DNA of 56,891 nt, from contig URDY01000018.1 of the NCBI GenBank assembly GCA_900546665.1, forward strand, positions 1-56,891, read 5' to 3'. The position numbers and the translations under genes are program-made. The notes beneath the pieces are model-generated. The model did not search any database. It was not told the origin of the DNA and worked only from the letters and a program-made list of their open reading frames with translations. This document shows, piece after piece, positions 31,091-39,879 of the stretch. Position 1 is the stretch's first letter, and every line of letters starts with the position of its first letter. This DNA is from an uncultured Paraprevotella sp. GTDB taxonomy: Bacteria > Bacteroidota > Bacteroidia > Bacteroidales > Bacteroidaceae.

Positions 31091-31708
31091 TCAGAACAGA
31101 TAAGCCAGTCTTACCTGCCAAGTATTGTTCTTAATGTCTATCGTTTCGAAAGCATCAGCAACACCGTCAATCTGACCAGTTTCACCTAATGCGATATTAT
31201 AGGTAAGTCCTACCTGGAGGTGATTCAAAGCATTAATACCTAATCCTACATTCCAGCTAAAATTAGATGTTTTCAATGAGCCTACTTTTTCCAAACCACT
31301 TGTCAGATTACATCCACCCATATACCAGCTATACTGAGGACCTGTGGATATATACATACCGACCAAACTACTGAAACCGATATTATACTTCAGATTAATA
31401 GGTATGTCTATATAAGGCATATTCTTAGTCTCACTATATTCTGCCAAATCTCCATTACCTGATATTTTCAAATACTTCTGTGAATACAACACGGCTCCGT
31501 CTATACCCAATCCGATAACCGGTATCGTAAACTGTGCTTTGGGTCCTATGAACCATCCGGTCCTATTAGACGAATCAAACATATTACCCGACAATGACGC
31601 CTTACTTAAATTGACACCACCTTCCAAACCCCATTTGAACTGAGCCTTGGCCGGAATTGATGCCAGACACATGGCGACAAGCATCATAATAACTGTAAAT
31701 TTCTTCAT
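31091..31708 (-). CDS. PorT-family outer-membrane beta-barrel protein
   Basis: 205 residues. The signal peptide ends near AKA (20-22), followed by FKWGLEGGVNLSKASL, alternating strands and a final aromatic-terminated strand (WQVRLAYLF) that marks a BAM substrate. It belongs to the small eight-stranded PorT/OmpX-like barrels of Bacteroidota. True PorT is needed for type IX secretion; the position right after gldN is suggestive. However, many paralogues of this fold exist, and it has its own -7 box (complement of CAAAGATA, 31741-31748), so the link is only inference. Confidence 0.75.
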   Translation of the reverse strand: MKKFTVIMMLVAMCLASIPAKAQFKWGLEGGVNLSKASLSGNMFDSSNRTGWFIGPKAQFTIPVIGLGIDGAVLYSQKYLKISGNGDLAEYSETKNMPYIDIPINLKYNIGFSSLVGMYISTGPQYSWYMGGCNLTSGLEKVGSLKTSNFSWNVGLGINALNHLQVGLTYNIALGETGQIDGVADAFETIDIKNNTWQVRLAYLF

Positions 31709-31788
31709 TGCTTCTAATTTTTAATAAAACTACATCGGCACAAAGATAAACACTGTTCTCTAAAAATTCAACTTTCTGATCATATTTA

Positions 31789-32895
31789 TCATCTGCGCTG
31801 ACGCCTTACGGTCACTCTTGGGGTTGAAGACGAAGATGAACTGAAGAAACCTTTTTTCGTATCACCCGACTTCACTTCCTTACTCGGCTTAGACTCTTCT
31901 TTTTCAGATGAAGATCTTCTTGAATTGCGGGAAGATCTTTTTTCCTTTTTGTTTCCTGACGGTTTTTCCGCCAACTGAAGTGAATCCGCCTTTTTAATGG
32001 AAGCAGAATCCGTCACATGTCCCCATATATGGTTCTCAAAATCAGAAAGTTCTTTTTCTATTCTTTTCTGTTCCTTAACCAAGGCACTGTCCGTCTTGCA
32101 ATAATTAGCCAAGACCTTTCCCTGCATATTATTGGTCTTGTAGATTTTACCTTCATAACGATTCATGGAAAAATAATCCTCCGCCGTCATATTGGTCGTG
32201 TTATTGTAATTGCTGGACATCATCGTATGCTTGGTCAGATACGGACTTATCTCATCATAATTCAGCCAGAATAAAGGATAAGGAGTTGATTCTCCCCCAA
32301 AATCGTCACCTCTTACCAACACCGGACACAAAGCTGTAACTTTTGTTCTATAAGTAGAAGTCCGCTGATCAAAGTAAGATGTTTCCTTGATATAATAACG
32401 TGTCACTTCCGCAGAGGGAATATCACTGGCATTTACCTGCAGACGGCCATTATTTTCCTCATAATAAATATGATAACGTCCCATAAGATCTTTCATGTTC
32501 ACTTTATAACGTGATGTAAAAGACTCGTTTCCATCCAAACGGTATTCATAAGCCGTGATCTTGCCTGTAAGCAGAAGATCAAAGAGATAAGTAAACAAAT
32601 TGACCTGCCCTGCAGAAGGCTCAACCGGATAATATAATGGTGCATTCTTATCCAGAGTGAGATCTAGCTGCCTGTAAATATCCCTTTTCCAAACCACATC
32701 ATCCGGCATCTGCACAGATGTAGGAAACTTCAGACTGGCACGGTCTGTCGGTTTTGCCGCAGTCTGTGCATCACGCGCAGGAACTCGTCTTTTGGCTGGC
32801 TGCGCCATTATCAGGCTACAAAAACAAGCCCCTAACAAGACGCATAAGATCCGTTTATTTATTTGTATCATATTATTAAGCTTCATCATATACAT
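31789..32895 (-). CDS. gldN: Type IX secretion/gliding ring protein GldN (PorN)
   Basis: About 368 residues from the ATG at 32895; Met positions just downstream (MMKLNNM, MIQINKR) are alternatives, and the open frame itself begins at a TTG. A signal sequence (RILCVLLGACFCSLIMA) precedes the GldN domain: DDVVWKRDIYRQLDLTLDKN, then NESFTSRYKVNMKDL and a TMTAEDYFSMNRYEGKIYK-like region. With GldK it forms the periplasmic ring under the outer membrane in type IX secretion. The last ~55 residues are an Arg/Ser/Lys-rich low-complexity tail (RSSRNSRRSSSEKEE, SSSSSSTPR), which is not part of the core family. The start overlaps or abuts the gldM stop. Confidence 0.88.
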   Translation of the reverse strand: MYMMKLNNMIQINKRILCVLLGACFCSLIMAQPAKRRVPARDAQTAAKPTDRASLKFPTSVQMPDDVVWKRDIYRQLDLTLDKNAPLYYPVEPSAGQVNLFTYLFDLLLTGKITAYEYRLDGNESFTSRYKVNMKDLMGRYHIYYEENNGRLQVNASDIPSAEVTRYYIKETSYFDQRTSTYRTKVTALCPVLVRGDDFGGESTPYPLFWLNYDEISPYLTKHTMMSSNYNNTTNMTAEDYFSMNRYEGKIYKTNNMQGKVLANYCKTDSALVKEQKRIEKELSDFENHIWGHVTDSASIKKADSLQLAEKPSGNKKEKRSSRNSRRSSSEKEESKPSKEVKSGDTKKGFFSSSSSSTPRVTVRRQRR

Positions 32896-32899
32896 TACA

Positions 32900-34480
32900 T
32901 TAGTTGACAATTACCTCCATAGACCCATCCAAGGTTCTTTCTATACCATCCGGCCCTACAGTTCTTATACGAGATATATAAAATCGTTTTCCACGTCCCA
33001 AGGAACGGAACAGACTCCGTTGTCTTTCCGTAAAAGCAGCACTGTTTGATACTTCCGGAACAGCATTTCCCATATTATCAAAGAATACAGTTTCGAAACC
33101 TAATACACGGAATGCAATATTCAACAATCCGTCATCAATAGCAGCACCGATACCATCCGTATTCATCAGGATCTGCTTCGAAAGACGTCCGCCTTTAAAC
33201 CGGTTGTTACCCCCTTCCGCTGCATACTCTATAAATGCGGTCGGATCAGGCAACTTACGCACTCTAAACGAGAATTGTCCCATCTGCTGCATACGTCCGT
33301 CCATATTGGCATTCACCGTAATCACAGCATCCTTACCTACAGAAGCCGGATGAGCCACATATTTTCCTGCACCGACAGGCTGCAAGGTACCTCCGCTCAT
33401 TGAAGCGACTATCTTGTTGACCGGTACTCCCGGTATGGAAATACTCATCGGATTATCATAACCTGCATACAGCACATTCATCAAGTCTGCAGAAACAGTA
33501 GCCGAAGGAGCTACAACAGAATAGGGCTGCTCAAAGTCACGACGGACAACTTCACCATTTCCATTCATCATTTCGATATACCCTTTCAATGAAAAGTCAC
33601 CAGTTGAACTGCAGACCGTTTCATATAATCCGTTGGATGAAGTGATCTTACGTCCTCCCACATATATTGTAGGACGATTGGTCGTATCCACAGCAGCCAT
33701 TATGATCTGGGCACTGAGTTTCCCTCCCTGAACAATTGTTCTGGAATTAGGAATCACGTAAGCATTCAGCTGATTGACACGGATATCCTTTATATCAATA
33801 TTGGCCACTAACGTATGCAATACCTCACTTTCAGCATAACGGACGTCACTCTGCAATTTGGACAACAACGTTACAGCGGCAGCCACCGGCATATTCTCAA
33901 ACATATATTCCGGCCAGCCTTTACCCAAGACCTTGCTTTCATCGGGTACATCTGTACTAAGATTGCTGGCAATGATCTTTTTTTGCGTTTCATCAACCAG
34001 CATTCCGATAATCTGTTCCCGAAACTGGTTGATCGACTTATAAAGATGTTCGCCCTCACCCCGACGAGGCGCCAACATCACAGTAGACGCCGCTTCCAGA
34101 TCTTCCTTATTCCGGATACGACGGACGTCACCTTCCTTTCCATCAGCCTGACGGACTATCCTGACTTTCAACTCTTCTGCATAGTTATACAAGGAATCGG
34201 ACATCCGCTTAACCAGTTGTGCCTTATCATACCACGCCTTTACCTTTGACGGATTATTCTTCATCTGCTCCTCAAAATTCTTATAAATGGCCTGATTGGC
34301 TTCTGAAGCATTAGCCGTAGTCCTGTTCAAACTGTCCTCCACCAATGAAAATCCGTTCAACACATCAGAAGAGACATTGAGAGCCAACATGGCCATCAAT
34401 ACCACATACATCAGGTTAATCATCTTCTGACGAGGAGAAACCCTTTGTTTAGGAACACCTTTTTTATTTCTTTCTGACAT
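32900..34480 (-). CDS. gldM: Type IX secretion motor protein GldM (PorM)
   Basis: 526 residues. One membrane helix lies at ~18-42 (MINLMYVVLMAMLALNVSSD). A long periplasmic part follows, with a helical first domain (to ~220) and three beta domains, ending GIERTLDGSMEVIVN. GldM dimers cross the periplasm. Their helix sits inside the GldL pentamer, converting proton-motive force into rotation that energises transport through the outer membrane. The gene lies 12 nt after gldL. Length and domain order match GldM/PorM of known type IX systems. Confidence 0.93.
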   Translation of the reverse strand: MSERNKKGVPKQRVSPRQKMINLMYVVLMAMLALNVSSDVLNGFSLVEDSLNRTTANASEANQAIYKNFEEQMKNNPSKVKAWYDKAQLVKRMSDSLYNYAEELKVRIVRQADGKEGDVRRIRNKEDLEAASTVMLAPRRGEGEHLYKSINQFREQIIGMLVDETQKKIIASNLSTDVPDESKVLGKGWPEYMFENMPVAAAVTLLSKLQSDVRYAESEVLHTLVANIDIKDIRVNQLNAYVIPNSRTIVQGGKLSAQIIMAAVDTTNRPTIYVGGRKITSSNGLYETVCSSTGDFSLKGYIEMMNGNGEVVRRDFEQPYSVVAPSATVSADLMNVLYAGYDNPMSISIPGVPVNKIVASMSGGTLQPVGAGKYVAHPASVGKDAVITVNANMDGRMQQMGQFSFRVRKLPDPTAFIEYAAEGGNNRFKGGRLSKQILMNTDGIGAAIDDGLLNIAFRVLGFETVFFDNMGNAVPEVSNSAAFTERQRSLFRSLGRGKRFYISRIRTVGPDGIERTLDGSMEVIVN

Positions 34481-34492
34481 TCTTCAATTGGA

Positions 34493-35389
34493 TTAATATT
34501 GATCGGCCGATACATTACCGGCTGCATTTTTCATATTAACAGTCAAAGCCTTTATCATTCGACTATAAATACCGTTCAAATCCTCAATCTGGCGAGCCAT
34601 TCGTCTGGTCTGTTCATTGATCTGGTCGATAGTACCCACCTGCGTACTGATACTCTTGAGCTGGACTTCATAAATAGTATTGATACCCGTAAGCAAACGG
34701 TTCAGATTTTCCATCTCCTGAGAATCCCGTGTCAGACTTTCTGCCTGAGCTGACACGCGAGACAAAGTTTCGGTCAGTTTCTTCAGTTCTTCTACGTAAG
34801 CAGAAGCAGCTTCTTCCATCTCCGGTGCACAAGCAGTGCGTGCAGCCTGAAGGAATTCAGCATTTGAAGCACTTACCATATCAGCCAATGCTTTCATATC
34901 AAAAGCAGGAGCTGAAGCCGCGCCTGTTGACGCTGCCGCATGCGAGCCGCCTGAAATCTGCTGAGCAACGGGTTCTGACGCTGCTGCAACCGAAGCCGCT
35001 CCCGAAGGGATACCACTGCCATTGATAATCACCGGACCAGCATAACCGACATTCGGTTGCTGAACTGCGACCTGCTCTCTGGGAGCATTCTCATCCTCCA
35101 TCGGTTCTTTATCATTATCTTCATCTGCTGAGAATTCATCATCACTTTCCTCGTCCTCCTTCATTGAATAAGGACGGTCAAAACCGGAAATAAAAAACAC
35201 GAACACTTCAGTACCCATACCGATAAACAACATGGCATTGGCACCTGGTATATGAGTCAGCTTAAAAAGCGTTCCCAAGATAACGATCGCAGCTCCCCAG
35301 CTATAAGCATAGTTCATAAAAATCTGCCCAGGTATGGAATCCATCCAATGCTGAAGGCGAGCTATCAAATTTCTTTTATTATTTACCAT
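34493..35389 (-). CDS. gldL: Type IX secretion motor stator GldL (PorL)
   Basis: 298 residues. Two membrane helices (~27-44 and ~52-69) are separated by a tight KLTHIPGA turn. Glu61 in TM2 (FIGMGTEVFVFF) is the conserved acidic residue proposed to carry protons. The cytoplasmic part begins with a strongly acidic linker (~75-105, DEESDDEFSADEDNDKE). An Ala/Gly/Ser-rich stretch follows, then a coiled-coil-like helix (~165-290). The linker and Ala-rich stretch are longer than I expect for the family. It pairs with GldM, encoded next in the operon. Confidence 0.92.
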   Translation of the reverse strand: MVNNKRNLIARLQHWMDSIPGQIFMNYAYSWGAAIVILGTLFKLTHIPGANAMLFIGMGTEVFVFFISGFDRPYSMKEDEESDDEFSADEDNDKEPMEDENAPREQVAVQQPNVGYAGPVIINGSGIPSGAASVAAASEPVAQQISGGSHAAASTGAASAPAFDMKALADMVSASNAEFLQAARTACAPEMEEAASAYVEELKKLTETLSRVSAQAESLTRDSQEMENLNRLLTGINTIYEVQLKSISTQVGTIDQINEQTRRMARQIEDLNGIYSRMIKALTVNMKNAAGNVSADQY

Positions 35390-35403
35390 ATCAATAATTC
35401 TTT

Positions 35404-36840
35404 TTATTTACGTTTATTAGTTGTGCCTGAAATCGAACGTACACAACGGAAGCCGATATAAGAACGCGGCTGGTTCTGATATTCATACGAACGCCATACG
35501 GACCGGATCATTGACTCCGGATCCTTCCAGGAACCACCTCGCACTGATTTTTTCTTCAATCTGTAAGGATCTTCCTTGGCCGCGTTATATTTTAATTCCG
35601 GGTTGATATCACTCATATTCTCAACCCCGGATTCCGTATAGACCGTACTGGTCCATTCTGCTACATTTCCGGCCATATCATACAAACCGTTGGAATTGGC
35701 TGAATAGGTTCCGACCTTAGCCGTGATCAGACTGCCATCTTCCGTATAGTCTCCACGATCAGGCTTAAAATTGGCATAATAGCAGTCTTTTTCACTTTTA
35801 ACTTCGCCTGACTGCCAAGGGAAAAGACCTCCGGATGCACCACGCGCCGCATATTCCCACTCTATTTCCGTCGGTAAACGATAAGGTTGTATCTGCGCTC
35901 CAGCCGGGCCTAATCCCCGTTTCAGGAAATCTGTTCTCCAATGACAGAAAGCATTGGCCTGTTCCCAGGTTACTCCTACCACCGGATAATCGTTGTAAGC
36001 CGGATTCGAAAAATATTGTCTCATATATCGCTCATTTTCCGCATTGGGAAAATCATTGACCCAACATGTCGTATCAGGGTAGATATTGACTATATATGTA
36101 TTAAGGAAGTCGTACATATTCGACAGGGGACGCGTAATGGTTTCACGCACGATTCGTCCTTCGTCATCGATATATGCCGTATCCTTGGAGATCATCACCA
36201 CTTCATCCGGATCCGTAGGATGATCTGTATTCAGATTCCTCTCCTCAGGATTCAAGCGGTTCTTGCGCAATGCGGCAGCCACATAATCGAACACTTCAAA
36301 CTTATAATTCATCTGACGGGCATCCAACATTCTGGTACCATCTATCGGATGCGTGGTATACACGCTTTCTATTGCACGCAACTCATCTTCATTCGGACGT
36401 TTCCATGGTATCGGCTTGCTCCAGTTTAAATGAGGCGTTACAGGATTACCATATTTATCTTCTTCTATTTTATAAGTTTCATCCCCGCCATAAGCCGGAT
36501 CCGCCAAACGTTCACGGATAATGGAATCCCGAACCCAAAACAGGAATTGTCTGTATTTGGCATTGGTCACTTCCATAGCATCCATCCAGAAGCCGTCCAC
36601 AGATATCTCTCTCGTCGGGATTGTCGTACCCCACAAGGTATCCGTCTCTTCCGTACCTATTTTAAGAGCTCCCTTTTTAACCATTACCATACCATACGGT
36701 GTAGGTTCGGAATAAGCTGTACCGCCAACTCCTGTCACCTCACCTCCCGTAGCCAAAGAAGATGTTCCTGGTCCCATACATGAAGTCATTATCACGCATG
36801 ACAAGATTCCACATATTATTAATAAAAATCTCACTTTCAT
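35404..36840 (-). CDS. gldK: Type IX secretion ring lipoprotein GldK (PorK)
   Basis: 478 residues. The lipoprotein signal has lipidated Cys21 in VIMTSC. The body is a formylglycine-generating-enzyme (FGE-sulfatase) fold: FWMDAMEVTNAKYRQFLFW, YRLPTEIEWEYAARG, YDMAGNVAEWTS and SVRGGSWKD. GldK/PorK use this fold structurally, without the catalytic role, to build the large periplasmic ring with GldN. The ATG overlaps the porP stop by one base (TAATG). This is the second gene of porP-gldK-gldL-gldM-gldN. Confidence 0.92.
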   Translation of the reverse strand: MKVRFLLIICGILSCVIMTSCMGPGTSSLATGGEVTGVGGTAYSEPTPYGMVMVKKGALKIGTEETDTLWGTTIPTREISVDGFWMDAMEVTNAKYRQFLFWVRDSIIRERLADPAYGGDETYKIEEDKYGNPVTPHLNWSKPIPWKRPNEDELRAIESVYTTHPIDGTRMLDARQMNYKFEVFDYVAAALRKNRLNPEERNLNTDHPTDPDEVVMISKDTAYIDDEGRIVRETITRPLSNMYDFLNTYIVNIYPDTTCWVNDFPNAENERYMRQYFSNPAYNDYPVVGVTWEQANAFCHWRTDFLKRGLGPAGAQIQPYRLPTEIEWEYAARGASGGLFPWQSGEVKSEKDCYYANFKPDRGDYTEDGSLITAKVGTYSANSNGLYDMAGNVAEWTSTVYTESGVENMSDINPELKYNAAKEDPYRLKKKSVRGGSWKDPESMIRSVWRSYEYQNQPRSYIGFRCVRSISGTTNKRK

Positions 36841-37790
36841 TATAATATTCTTACACTTTTATGTTTATTCTTTCCTTTCTTAAACAGATTCAGCTCTGTC
36901 TTGTATCCGATAATTATTTCATGGTTTCCGCTCAATGCGCCTATGGCCGAGGTATATAATTCATAGGCATAGCCTAAATTAACCCCATGAAAATCACCTC
37001 CGAACAGAAAACTCACCGATATGGTCGGGCTGTATGACAAGCCACCATACAGTTCGTGTTTGTTTCCATGATAAGCCAGACGAGCTGTCAGATCACCACG
37101 GTACCCCACGAAATCGGTCCGCATCATAGCCGAAGTATGTATTGTATACAACGGATTTTTTAACGAGATATTGTATCCTCCCATCAAATAATATGTCGGT
37201 GAAATCTTCATTTCATTCACCTTTTCTTCCCCTAATTCGATAGTCGGAGAGGTACAATGCATCATTGAAAAACCGGCATACCAGTTTTTCCGGGTATACT
37301 GTAAGCCAAAATTAAGATCGAATCCGGCTCCACTGGCCTCTGAGGTTGGAAAAGCTGGGTCATTATCTTCATTCAGATCCAGTCCTGTTCCGTCAAAGTT
37401 CTCACTCAACATCCCCAAATGAATACCACCGCTCAGTCTGCCACCCCATAAAGGCTGATGATAAGCATATTGCACATAAAACTGCTGATGCTTGAACAAA
37501 CCGATCTGATCGTTCATAAAACCGGCTCCTACTCCATGCTTCGAATTAACAAAAAACAGAGGCAAGTCTACACTGGCAAACATCGTAGCAGGAGCATTTT
37601 CAAAACCAGTCATCTGCATAGCATAGGCTCCGTTCACATTAAGCAGACCATCCTGACCTGTCGCAGCCGGATTATAATACGATGACATGGCCCAATAATT
37701 GGAGAACGACGGATCATACTGGGCTTGAAGCTCCGCCACAGTCATCACCATCAGTGCAAATATTCCAATTATTCTCCTAAACATCATCAT
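36840..37790 (-). CDS. porP: Type IX secretion outer-membrane protein PorP/SprF family
   Basis: 316 residues. The signal peptide ends near LQA (21-23). The family start YDPSFSNYWAMSSYYNPAATG is followed by transmembrane strands. The C-terminal tail is basic (KKGKNKHKSVRIL) rather than ending in an aromatic residue. PorP/SprF proteins sit in the outer membrane and link the GldKN ring or cell-surface partners. Its place first in the operon before gldK reproduces the porPKLMN order of Porphyromonas. I see no TAnnTTTG box close upstream, so the operon promoter is unresolved. Confidence 0.9.
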   Translation of the reverse strand: MMMFRRIIGIFALMVMTVAELQAQYDPSFSNYWAMSSYYNPAATGQDGLLNVNGAYAMQMTGFENAPATMFASVDLPLFFVNSKHGVGAGFMNDQIGLFKHQQFYVQYAYHQPLWGGRLSGGIHLGMLSENFDGTGLDLNEDNDPAFPTSEASGAGFDLNFGLQYTRKNWYAGFSMMHCTSPTIELGEEKVNEMKISPTYYLMGGYNISLKNPLYTIHTSAMMRTDFVGYRGDLTARLAYHGNKHELYGGLSYSPTISVSFLFGGDFHGVNLGYAYELYTSAIGALSGNHEIIIGYKTELNLFKKGKNKHKSVRIL

Positions 37791-37968
37791 TAGCCTTTAC
37801 CTGATAATAAGTATACTCTTAAATAGAACTATATTTTTCCGATATTATTGTCTTCCACACAATATTCCCAATTTTATTGCATAAAAAGATTGGAGCGGTA
37901 GTGAATACAATCCACGCCGCCCCAATGATTTCGAGTTTCATGCACTTATCTGATGATCATGAATACAT

Positions 37969-38190
37969 TTAATACTCATCTTCATTAAACAGAAAATCTT
38001 CTTTTGTCGGATAATCGGGCCATACATCTTCTATGGTTTCATATATCTCGCCTTCATCTTCCATTTCCTGCAGATTTTCTATCACTTCCATAGGTGCTCC
38101 CGAACGCATAGCATAATCTATCAACTCGTCCTTAGTTGCAGGCCACGGAGCATCCTCTAACTTTGAAGCTAATTCTAGAGTCCAATACAT
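37969..38190 (-). CDS. DUF2795 family small acidic protein
   Basis: 73 residues from the ATG at 38190 (MYWTLELASKLEDAPWP); the open frame begins two codons earlier at a TTG. It is highly acidic, with the DUF2795 pattern APWPATKDELIDYAMRSGAP followed by an acidic half ending KEDFLFNEDEY. The family is widespread and almost invariant in Bacteroidota and has no known function. A -7 box (complement of CAAAAATA, 38235-38242) lies 45 bp upstream, so it probably has its own promoter. Confidence 0.85.
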   Translation of the reverse strand: MYWTLELASKLEDAPWPATKDELIDYAMRSGAPMEVIENLQEMEDEGEIYETIEDVWPDYPTKEDFLFNEDEY

Positions 38191-38260
38191 AAGCAAAAAT
38201 GTTTAAAACACAACTTGTTCTTTTATATTTGGCGCAAAAATAGCAATATTTTTATAACCA

Positions 38261-38818
38261 TCAACATTTTCGCCATAAAATTTCTTCTTTCCCTTCCTGA
38301 AACACCATTTTACGGGCCAAAACAAACAAATAATCAGACAAGCGATTGATATAAGCCAGCAAATGAGCATCCAAAGCCACATTTCCAGCCAAATCCAATA
38401 TTCTGCGCTCCGTACGTCTGCACACCGTCCGACACACATGGCAGACTGCAGCACCTCGGGTTCCACCCGGTATTACAAATCCTTTCCATCCGGGAAGACC
38501 GTCTTCCGTATCGTCGATGGCGTTCTCCATCCATTTCACCTGTTCTTCCGTAATGACAGCAAAAGCACGCAAAGCAGTTTGAGTCTGATCAGTAGCCAGA
38601 TAAGATCCCAAACTGAACAAATCATTCTGAATCTGCATGACCCTGGCACAATCTTTTTCGTCCGTCAGATAAGTAAGCAACAAGCCTAAAAAAGAATTCA
38701 ACTCGTCTACGGTACCATAAGCTTCCAAACGGCTATCCGCCTTTGACACCCTTACACCTCCCACCAAACTTGTCATACCTGCATCTCCGGTACGAGTATA
38801 AATATTACTTTTTTTCAT
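38261..38818 (-). CDS. Cob(I)alamin adenosyltransferase, PduO type
   Basis: 185 residues. The ATP-binding N-terminal signature KSNIYTRTGDAGMTSLVGG is followed by RLEAYGTVDELNSFLG. The C-terminal RTVCRRTERRIL stretch carries the conserved Arg that binds the triphosphate. A five-helix bundle trimer is expected. It converts cob(I)alamin to adenosylcobalamin, used for example by methylmalonyl-CoA mutase in propionate formation. The methyltransferase-like gene lies 10 nt upstream and is probably cotranscribed. Confidence 0.92.
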   Translation of the reverse strand: MKKSNIYTRTGDAGMTSLVGGVRVSKADSRLEAYGTVDELNSFLGLLLTYLTDEKDCARVMQIQNDLFSLGSYLATDQTQTALRAFAVITEEQVKWMENAIDDTEDGLPGWKGFVIPGGTRGAAVCHVCRTVCRRTERRILDLAGNVALDAHLLAYINRLSDYLFVLARKMVFQEGKEEILWRKC

Positions 38819-38828
38819 GAAATGGCTT

Positions 38829-39434
38829 TTAAAAATTAATAATATAATGCTGTCTTTGTTTTGACAAGTCGTAGAATATCAGACCATATTCATAAAGGTC
38901 AAACGTCACTACGGCATGAGGCAATTTCTGAAGCTCATGCCAATATCTTTTAGCTTCTTCATCCCGACAAATTCCTCTGATCACACATACGGAATGGAGT
39001 GTCCAGTCATTCCCTACTATTGCCTGCCAGGCAGCAGGAGCAACCGATTCGGAAATACAAATCAAACGATCAGCCTCAATTTTGACCGGACAATGACTGT
39101 TTTCCACTGCACGAATGAGCTCACAACGGCATCCTTCGGAAAGATATGCGCACGCCTCATCCGAAAAATCACCATAGAGAAGGATCTCCCGAGGATGAAC
39201 ATAATTGGCCAAACGGAATAAAAAACGATTGCATTTAAGACGATAAGACCTGTCCAGCCAATTGCCGCTATTAAATCTTGACTTCAAGGTCCGGTATGCG
39301 TAATATTCATCTTTACCATACACCACATCCGTCAGGAAGTTAAAGGCAAAAGGAGAATGCACACCATACCCCCGTCGATGTCTGAACCGACACAACCAAA
39401 TCCATCGCCGTTTTAACAAATCCATTCTTTTCAT
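38829..39434 (-). CDS. Methyltransferase-like protein with eroded SAM site
   Basis: 201 residues from the ATG at 39434 (MKRMDLLKRRWIW); a TTG four codons earlier opens the frame. The N-terminal RRGYGVHSPFAFNFLTDVVYG is the hallmark of a class I SAM methyltransferase-like family common in Bacteroidota. The glycine-rich motif I expected after the helical lid is not visible: LLYGDFSDEACAYL stands in its place. Late strands (AVVTFDLYEYGLIFYD) are kept. Enzymatic activity is therefore doubtful. It is immediately upstream of the adenosyltransferase gene. Confidence 0.6.
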   Translation of the reverse strand: MKRMDLLKRRWIWLCRFRHRRGYGVHSPFAFNFLTDVVYGKDEYYAYRTLKSRFNSGNWLDRSYRLKCNRFLFRLANYVHPREILLYGDFSDEACAYLSEGCRCELIRAVENSHCPVKIEADRLICISESVAPAAWQAIVGNDWTLHSVCVIRGICRDEEAKRYWHELQKLPHAVVTFDLYEYGLIFYDLSKQRQHYIINF

Positions 39435-39693
39435 ATTCCAAAGCAAATATACAATTTTTATCGTACGGACAAAATAAACACCATCATTTTGTTTATGCAG
39501 CCTTGAATCCTGTATTCTGTCTCTGAAGATGCCCGATCTGTTTCCACACCGGACAACCGGTCATTCCGGAATTTATTTCAAGACGAAAATCTCTTCATTC
39601 TGTTAAGAAGACGACATGAAATTATTTAAAAGTGTAAAAAATACATTTAGACAATTAATAATTGTTATAATCAACAACTTAAGTAATTAATTA
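39435..39693. other. Intergenic region before the small RNA unit
   Basis: AT-rich, with no credible ORF. It separates the divergent methyltransferase-like gene and the short transcription unit at 39694-39792. I recognise no second structured element. Confidence 0.5.
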
Positions 39694-39724
39694 TTTGCCA
39701 TTTTAATTTTTATCCGTACCTTTG
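39694..39724 (+). promoter_or_regulatory. Consensus Bacteroidota promoter of the small RNA
   Basis: TTTG (39694-39697), 19 nt, then TACCTTTG (39717-39724). A full match to the phylum consensus; transcription is expected near 39731. Confidence 0.8.
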
Positions 39725-39730
39725 CAATGT

Positions 39731-39792
39731 GTTTTTCATAGTATTAGATTTAAGGTTAACAAAGGTTGGGTCAGAGCGCTGACCCTTTTTTT
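39731..39792 (+). ncRNA. Short terminated RNA, Bacteroidales-1-like
   Basis: A ~62-nt unit bounded by the consensus promoter and a perfect intrinsic terminator: GGGTCAG, loop AGCG, CTGACCC, then T7 (39768-39792). The body (TTTTTCATAGTATTAG and then TTTAAGGTTAACAAAGG) matches my memory of the Bacteroidales-1 RNA motif, which is defined by just such a promoter and terminator at its ends and has no known function. It could be a free small RNA or a leader that gates transcription into DUF4954, whose ATG is 88 nt past the terminator. No ORF of note lies within it. Confidence 0.6.
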
Positions 39793-39879
39793 ATTTTTAT
39801 GAAAAACTCAGCAAAAAGATAGTTCATTCCAAAAAAAAATCGTTTCTTTATAGTCAGTTTACCATATACCCCTTCTATT

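Noticed and set aside
37890..37925. Imperfect hairpin TTGG-A-GCGG ... CCGC-C-CCAA between DUF2795 and porP
   Set aside because: Interrupted stem, no T-tract on either strand; possible but too weak to list as a terminator or riboswitch.
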